A DNA stretch of 39,178 bases from Lachnospiraceae bacterium (GTDB taxonomy: Bacteria > Bacillota > Clostridia > Lachnospirales > Lachnospiraceae): the NCBI GenBank assembly GCA_022788085.1, contig JALEWA010000143.1, forward strand, positions 1 to 39,178, read 5' to 3'. A program made the position numbers and the translations under genes. Below, piece by piece: positions 34,163 to 39,178 of this stretch (position 1 is its first letter; each line of letters opens with the position of its first letter). The notes below the pieces were generated by a model, which saw only the letters and a list, made by a program, of their open reading frames with translations, was not told where the DNA came from and did no database searches.

Positions 34163-35089
34163 ATGCAGCAGATACAGATTAGAACTGACCTTGCCCTGGA
34201 GGCGACAGAAAGTATGCGTAAGCAGGCAGAGGGAGAAATACGAGGGGTTGCGCTTGAGGAATATGACTGCATGGAAGACGTACATGTGACTAGAGTTATT
34301 ATTTCAAGTAAGAATGCAGCAAAGGATATGGGAAAACCAATAGGAACTTATATAACCTTTGAAGCACCTGATCTACAAGAGTACGACGAAGATTATCATA
34401 GAAGTATTTCTGAGGAACTTGCAAAGGAACTTAGAAGTGTGCTTCCGGGAATAGATGAAGAAAAATCCATCCTCGTTGTCGGACTTGGAAACAGAGATGT
34501 CACAGCGGACGCCTTAGGCCCTGAAACAGTAGATAATTTATTTATTACAAGACATATTATTAATGAATATGGAAAGCAGGCATATCATGCAGAGAAAATG
34601 CATCGAATCAGCAGTCTGATACCGGGGGTTATGGCAAAAACGGGGATGGAGACAGCAGAAATCGTAAAAGGTGTTATTCATCAGACAAAACCGGATATTG
34701 TCATTGTAATTGATGCCTTAGCGGCTAGGAGCACCAAGAGACTAAATAGAACGGTACAGATTACGGATACAGGAATTCACCCCGGTTCGGGAGTCGGAAA
34801 CCATCGGAATGCATTGACGAAGGAGTCTTTGGGCGTTCCGGTCATTGCAATTGGGATTCCTATGGTAGTAGATGCCGGAACCATTGTAAATGATGCTTTA
34901 GAGAAGCTTGCCACTGAATTTGCCGGTGGAAAGGAATCTTTAGATTATTTTAGGAATAGTGCGGACACACAGCTTCATAACATGTATGTAACAGCGAAGA
35001 ATATTGATGAGACAACAAAAAGACTAAGCTTTACTCTTTCAGAGGCAATCAATATGGCGCTGGATATGGAACAGGATAAGGGGCGATAG
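34163..35089 (+). CDS. gpr: Germination protease GPR
   Basis: A 308-residue protease that degrades small acid-soluble spore proteins during germination. It begins QIRTDLALEA, close to the SASP-like cleavage motif, as expected for a zymogen that cuts its own N-terminus. Family motifs: VVGLGNRDVTADALGPETV, IPGVMAKTGMETAEIV, VIVIDALAARSTKRLNRTVQ and HPGSGVGNHRNALTKESLGV. ATG 34163 has GGGAG about 13 bases upstream, a loose fit, but the nearby ATG at 34156 is out of frame. Its stop is one base before spoIIP. Confidence 0.95.
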   Translation: MQQIQIRTDLALEATESMRKQAEGEIRGVALEEYDCMEDVHVTRVIISSKNAAKDMGKPIGTYITFEAPDLQEYDEDYHRSISEELAKELRSVLPGIDEEKSILVVGLGNRDVTADALGPETVDNLFITRHIINEYGKQAYHAEKMHRISSLIPGVMAKTGMETAEIVKGVIHQTKPDIVIVIDALAARSTKRLNRTVQITDTGIHPGSGVGNHRNALTKESLGVPVIAIGIPMVVDAGTIVNDALEKLATEFAGGKESLDYFRNSADTQLHNMYVTAKNIDETTKRLSFTLSEAINMALDMEQDKGR

Positions 35090-35090
35090 T

Positions 35091-36383
35091 GTGAAAAAAT
35101 GGGACATAAAGGGGAATAAACGGCTTGTGGTTGGGCTTTTCTTTTTTCTCCTTTTCGGGCCGCTTGCCATACAGGCAGTGGATGATATAAAGGAGGACAG
35201 GATATCGGTCAGAAAGGAGATAAACAAAGTTTTAGCAGAACAGGTGATGGAACTGTATCATCCTTATCTATTGTATGGATGTGAAGAAAATGCAGAAAAA
35301 ACATTGGCAGAAAAGCTGATTATCTATATTTCAGACAATATTCCCTTTCAATATTTAGGGCAGGAGATGAAAAAAAATAATGATATGGTAGAAGTAGTGG
35401 ATTTTAAAGAAGTACAGGAAGAACAGTATAAAAGGGAGGATGCAACAGATTTAGAGCAGAAGGCATTAGAGGAAGCTGTGCTTGCAGAAAATCAGAAAAA
35501 AGAGGAAAATCTGGATGTACAGCTTCAGGAAAAGGGAGCAGAATCGCAGGCATTGTCAAATACACAGGAGATAGCCAATGGATTTGTTCCTACAAAGCAG
35601 AAACAGGCAGTTTATTTGCCTACGCAGCTTCAAAATGTAGAGTTTATGAAAAAGAACTTTTATACAGAGGATGCGACGACGATGATAAAGGATGAACAAT
35701 TATCCTATGAAATATTAATGGGGTATGATGCCGTTTTGAAACAGGGAGCTCAGGCACCACAGATTCTTATATATCATACACATTCTCAGGAAGGTTATAT
35801 AGATTCTGATCCACAGGATGCCGCGACGACAATTATGGGAGTAGGTGAATACTTATGCGCAATCCTCCGTGCAGAGTATGGATTTAATGTCATTCATCAT
35901 ATGGGGATGTATGATGTAGAAAGCCGTGATGATGCTTATGCAAAAGCTGCTGTCGGATTAGAGGAGGTACTTGCCAAGAATCCTTCCATTGAAGTAATTA
36001 TCGATTTACATAGAGATGCGGTGAATGGAAATCGTAAGCTGGTAACAAATATACAAGGGATGGAAATGGCACAGTTTATGTTTTTTAACGGGTTAAGCTA
36101 CACAAGAGCGCGTGGAGAACTGACAAGTCTGCCGAATCCCTATATACAGGAGAATCTTGCTTTTGCTTTTCAAATGAAGCTTACAGCAGATGAGTATTAT
36201 CCCGGACTGACAAGAAAAACATATTTAAAAGGATACCGATATAATCTGCAATACAGACCGAAAAGTCTCCTGATAGAGCTAGGGGCACAGACAAATACGG
36301 TGGAGGAGGCAATGAATGCATGCAGACCATTGGCACATATCATATCGATGGTATTAAAAGGAGAGAACAAGCATGGACAATAA
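35091..36383 (+). CDS. spoIIP: Stage II sporulation protein P
   Basis: A 430-residue protein with an N-terminal membrane anchor (LVVGLFFFLLFGPLAIQAV), a low-complexity Glu/Gln-rich linker (~110-170), and a C-terminal amidase/endopeptidase domain with ILIYHTHSQEGY, VIIDLHRDAVNG and SLLIELGAQTNTVEEA. SpoIIP cuts peptidoglycan stems with SpoIID and SpoIIM to drive engulfment. The GTG at 35091 begins one base after the gpr stop, and AAGGGG overlaps the gpr end. spoIIM lies elsewhere in the window (17821). Confidence 0.93.
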   Translation: MKKWDIKGNKRLVVGLFFFLLFGPLAIQAVDDIKEDRISVRKEINKVLAEQVMELYHPYLLYGCEENAEKTLAEKLIIYISDNIPFQYLGQEMKKNNDMVEVVDFKEVQEEQYKREDATDLEQKALEEAVLAENQKKEENLDVQLQEKGAESQALSNTQEIANGFVPTKQKQAVYLPTQLQNVEFMKKNFYTEDATTMIKDEQLSYEILMGYDAVLKQGAQAPQILIYHTHSQEGYIDSDPQDAATTIMGVGEYLCAILRAEYGFNVIHHMGMYDVESRDDAYAKAAVGLEEVLAKNPSIEVIIDLHRDAVNGNRKLVTNIQGMEMAQFMFFNGLSYTRARGELTSLPNPYIQENLAFAFQMKLTADEYYPGLTRKTYLKGYRYNLQYRPKSLLIELGAQTNTVEEAMNACRPLAHIISMVLKGENKHGQ

Positions 36384-36403
36384 GAAAGATTCTGTGCTAT
36401 AAT
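36374..36403 (+). promoter_or_regulatory. Candidate promoter for lepA within the spoIIP 3' end
   Basis: TGGACA (36374-36379), an 18-base spacer and a perfect TATAAT (36398-36403) preceded by TGC, an extended -10. It would let lepA and hemW be expressed in growth, independent of the sporulation genes upstream. Confidence 0.65.
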
Positions 36404-36437
36404 CATACAGAATATGACATAGATTTGGAGGAAGACT

Positions 36438-38255
36438 ATGGGGCACATTGACCAGAGTAAGATCAGAAATTTCTGTATCGTTGCACATATAGACCATGGT
36501 AAATCTACCCTGGCAGACAGAATAATTGAGAAAACAGGACTTTTGACCAGCAGAGAAATGCAGGATCAGGTTCTTGATAATATGGAATTGGAAAGAGAAA
36601 GAGGCATCACGATTAAAGCACAGACGGTACGTACTGTGTATAAGGCACAGGATGGGGAAGAATATATATTCAACCTCATCGATACACCGGGGCATGTAGA
36701 CTTTAATTACGAGGTCAGCAGGGCACTGGCAGCCTGTGACGGGGCAATTCTTGTCGTTGATGCAGCACAGGGCATTGAGGCGCAGACACTTGCAAATGTT
36801 TATCTGGCTTTGGATCATGACCTTGACGTATTTCCGGTAATTAATAAGATTGATTTGCCAAGTGCAAGACCGGATTGGGTAAAGAATGAGATTGAAGATG
36901 TAATTGGTATTGAGGCGCAGGATGCACCATTGATTTCCGCTAAAAACGGCATCGGCATCGAAGAAGTTTTAGAGGCAATAGTCCATAAGATTCCGGCGCC
37001 GGGGGGAAGTGAAGAGAATCCCTTACAGGCACTTATCTTTGACTCTGTTTATGATTCCTATAAAGGTGTTATTATCTTTTGTCGTGTTATGGAAGGAAAA
37101 GTTGCTAAAGGAACTACCATCAAAATGATGGCAACAGGAGCAACGGCAGATGTCGTTGAGGTAGGTTATTTTGGTGCCGGGCAGTTTATTCCATGTGATG
37201 AACTATCAGCAGGTATGGTAGGCTATATCACAGCATCGATTAAGAATGTAAAGGATACTCAGGTTGGTGATACGGTAACAGATGCCAACAGACCTTGCAA
37301 GGAGCCGCTTCCCGGTTATAAAAAGGTTCAGTCTATGGTTTTTTGTGGATTATATCCTGCGGACGGTGCAAAATATGGAGATTTACGTGATGCGTTAGAG
37401 AAGCTGCAGCTAAATGATGCTTCCCTGTATTATGAACCGGAGACATCCATCGCGTTAGGATTTGGCTTCCGCTGCGGTTTCCTTGGACTTCTTCATCTTG
37501 AGATTATTCAGGAAAGGCTGGAGCGTGAATACAATCTTGATCTTGTGACGACAGCACCGGGCGTTGTGTACAAGGTATATAAGACGAGTGGAGAGGTTAT
37601 CGAGCTGACTAACCCGTCAAATCTTCCGGATCCATCAGAAATAGATTATATGGAGGAACCGATTGTTACAGCAGAAATCATGGTAACGACAGAATTCATC
37701 GGCTCTATCATGGAGCTATGTCAGGAGAGAAGAGGTCGTTATCTTGGCATGGAATACGTTGAAGAAACAAGAGCTATTTTAAGATATGAGCTGCCATTAA
37801 ATGAGATTATTTATGATTTCTTTGATGCCTTAAAGTCACGTTCCAGGGGGTATGCTTCTTTTGACTATGATATTAAGGGCTATGAGCAGTCAGAGCTTGT
37901 AAAGCTTGATATTTTGATTAATAAGGAAGAAGTGGATGCTCTTTCCTTTATCGTGCACAAGGATTCTGCCTATGAGCGAGGCAGAAAGATGTGTGAGAAG
38001 CTTAAGGATGAGATACCAAGACATTTATTTGAGATTCCGATTCAGGCAGCAGTTGGGGGCAAAGTCATCGCAAGAGAAACCGTTAAGGCTATGAGAAAAG
38101 ACGTTCTTGCTAAATGTTATGGAGGTGATATCTCGCGTAAGAAGAAGCTGCTTGAGAAGCAGAAGGAAGGTAAGAAGCGTATGAGACAGATTGGTAATGT
38201 TGAAATCCCGCAGAAAGCATTTATGGCTGTCCTAAAGCTTGATGACGGAAAATAA
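36438..38255 (+). CDS. lepA: Elongation factor 4 (LepA)
   Basis: A 605-residue translational GTPase that acts on stalled or mistranslocated ribosomes. G motifs: AHIDHGKST (G1), a [18 protein letters not shown] switch region (G2), DTPGHVDF (G3), NKIDLP (G4) and SAKNG (G5). The LepA-specific C-terminal domain has [20 protein letters not shown]. The length is normal. The ATG follows GGAGGAAG. It is followed after 24 bases by hemW, as in many Firmicutes. Confidence 0.98.
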   Translation: MGHIDQSKIRNFCIVAHIDHGKSTLADRIIEKTGLLTSREMQDQVLDNMELERERGITIKAQTVRTVYKAQDGEEYIFNLIDTPGHVDFNYEVSRALAACDGAILVVDAAQGIEAQTLANVYLALDHDLDVFPVINKIDLPSARPDWVKNEIEDVIGIEAQDAPLISAKNGIGIEEVLEAIVHKIPAPGGSEENPLQALIFDSVYDSYKGVIIFCRVMEGKVAKGTTIKMMATGATADVVEVGYFGAGQFIPCDELSAGMVGYITASIKNVKDTQVGDTVTDANRPCKEPLPGYKKVQSMVFCGLYPADGAKYGDLRDALEKLQLNDASLYYEPETSIALGFGFRCGFLGLLHLEIIQERLEREYNLDLVTTAPGVVYKVYKTSGEVIELTNPSNLPDPSEIDYMEEPIVTAEIMVTTEFIGSIMELCQERRGRYLGMEYVEETRAILRYELPLNEIIYDFFDALKSRSRGYASFDYDIKGYEQSELVKLDILINKEEVDALSFIVHKDSAYERGRKMCEKLKDEIPRHLFEIPIQAAVGGKVIARETVKAMRKDVLAKCYGGDISRKKKLLEKQKEGKKRMRQIGNVEIPQKAFMAVLKLDDGK

Positions 38256-38279
38256 AAAGATAGAAAAGGAGGGATGTGT

Positions 38280-39178
38280 ATGGAAACACTTGGTGTGTAT
38301 ATTCACATCCCTTTTTGTGTGCAGAAATGTGTTTACTGTGATTTCCTTTCCGCACCTGCAACGAAGGAAAACCAACAGAGGTATTTAGCTGCACTCAAAA
38401 GGGAAATAGAGGAAGAAGCAAAAAACTATTCAGGCTTCGTGGTAAATACAGTATTTTTTGGGGGTGGAACACCATCTATTTTAGAAGCATGTGATATTGC
38501 AGAATGTCTTGCACTTTTAAGGAAGAAATATCATATGAGCAAGGATGCTGAGATTACCATAGAAATGAATCCGGGGACTGCAAATGAGGAGAAACTTTTG
38601 GGATTACGAAGGGCTGGGGTGAATCGCCTGAGTATTGGTTTACAGTCGGCCCAGAACAAAGAGTTGAAGTTGCTGGGACGTATTCATACATGGGAGGATT
38701 TCCTTCATACTTATGAAATGGCAAGAAGTGCAGGATTTACTAATATCAATGTTGATTTGATGTCTGCATTACCGGGACAAAGTTGCAAGACGTGGGAAGA
38801 TACCCTCGAAAAAGTGCTCACGTTGAAACCGGAGCACATATCAGCATATAGTCTTATTCTTGAAGAAGGAACTGTATTATTTGACAGACTTGACCAATAT
38901 CCCCCGCTTCCATCAGAGGACGAGGATCGATTCATGTATCAACGTACCAAACAGATTTTACGTGAGCATGGATATGAAAGATATGAGATATCCAACTATG
39001 CCAGGAAAGGTTTTGAAAGCCGTCATAACACAATTTACTGGACCAGAAAGGCATATGTCGGTTTTGGGCTGGGAGCATCTTCTATGGTAGCCGACAGACG
39101 TTGGAGCAATACAATTGATATGGATTGTTATCTTGCAATGGATTCTGAGAAAAAAGAAGATATGCAATTACTTTCCGT
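38280..39178 (+). CDS. hemW: HemW-type radical SAM heme chaperone (3' end outside window)
   Basis: The frame is open from ATG 38280 to the end of the window (299 codons) without a stop; the family is about 375-400 residues. The ribosome binding site is AAAGGAGGG (38265-38273 region). The protein starts METLGVYIHIPFCVQKCVYC with Cys13, Cys17 and Cys20 binding the SAM cluster, then CDFLSA, VFFGGGTPSIL, EMNPGT, RLSIGLQSAQ, VDLMSALPGQ and ERYEISNYA. The CxxxCxxC followed by D, instead of the longer HemN motif, favours HemW, which inserts heme into respiratory proteins, over coproporphyrinogen oxidase. It follows lepA in the standard Firmicutes order. Confidence 0.92.
   Translation, partial: METLGVYIHIPFCVQKCVYCDFLSAPATKENQQRYLAALKREIEEEAKNYSGFVVNTVFFGGGTPSILEACDIAECLALLRKKYHMSKDAEITIEMNPGTANEEKLLGLRRAGVNRLSIGLQSAQNKELKLLGRIHTWEDFLHTYEMARSAGFTNINVDLMSALPGQSCKTWEDTLEKVLTLKPEHISAYSLILEEGTVLFDRLDQYPPLPSEDEDRFMYQRTKQILREHGYERYEISNYARKGFESRHNTIYWTRKAYVGFGLGASSMVADRRWSNTIDMDCYLAMDSEKKEDMQLLS

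Noticed and set aside
1-39178. tRNA, rRNA, riboswitch or T-box elements
   Set aside because: I scanned the intergenic gaps, including those before the DAHP synthase and mnmA, and found no cloverleaf, T-box bulge or known riboswitch core that I could support.

Overview
The window (about 39 kb, low-to-moderate GC, dense genes, strong AGGAGG-type ribosome binding sites) looks like the chromosome of a spore-forming anaerobic Clostridia member, most likely a Lachnospiraceae gut or rumen fibre degrader. The evidence is classical Firmicutes gene order (yicC-remA-rpoZ-rimO-pgsA; recA-recX-rny; nudF-spoIIM-xerD; rpsT divergent to gpr-spoIIP-lepA-hemW; gap-pgk-tpiA), four sporulation or germination genes (spoIIM, spoVB-like, spoIIP, gpr), Gram-positive LexA boxes at recA, and a secreted xylanase carrying CBM36 modules. 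The assignment rests on remembered family features; no search was run.

Layout: 2-727, 3' end of rqcH. 813-1829, a secreted BspA/LRR-like protein. 1848-6432 (minus), two envelope enzymes, a YfhO-type membrane protein and an LtaS-type sulfatase-fold protein. 6766-10135, the yicC-remA-rpoZ-rimO-pgsA operon, in which the usual guanylate kinase gene is absent between remA and rpoZ. 10649-13411, a large accessory gene: a GH11 xylanase with three CBM36 modules, followed after one in-frame TGA by a CE4 deacetylase domain. 13694-17158, recA-recX and rny. 17248-19580, nudF-spoIIM-xerD. 19630-22057 (minus), DAHP synthase and a SpoVB-like flippase. 22388-24372, mnmA and a convergent PHP-type histidinol phosphatase. 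24632-27778, the glycolytic operon gap-pgk-tpiA. 27915-28190 (minus), a small unknown protein. 28438-33583, a hybrid histidine kinase with a radical SAM protein, a HAD hydrolase and a small unknown protein. 33675-33938 (minus), rpsT. 34163 to the end, gpr-spoIIP-lepA-hemW, with hemW cut by the window edge.

Most genes are housekeeping. The least ordinary signals are: (1) the in-frame UGA that separates the xylanase/CBM36 part from an otherwise intact CE4 domain, replacing what looks like a linker glycine codon; (2) a perfect 11-bp-arm palindrome embedded in the xerD promoter; (3) two copies of a short intergenic element with inverted ends (10141-10213 and 22211-22342); (4) two LexA-like boxes plus a separate 20-bp perfect palindrome upstream of recA; and (5) tandem perfect hairpins between pgk and tpiA. 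I see no tRNA, rRNA, CRISPR array, transposase or prophage gene, and no clear new defence or mobile system.
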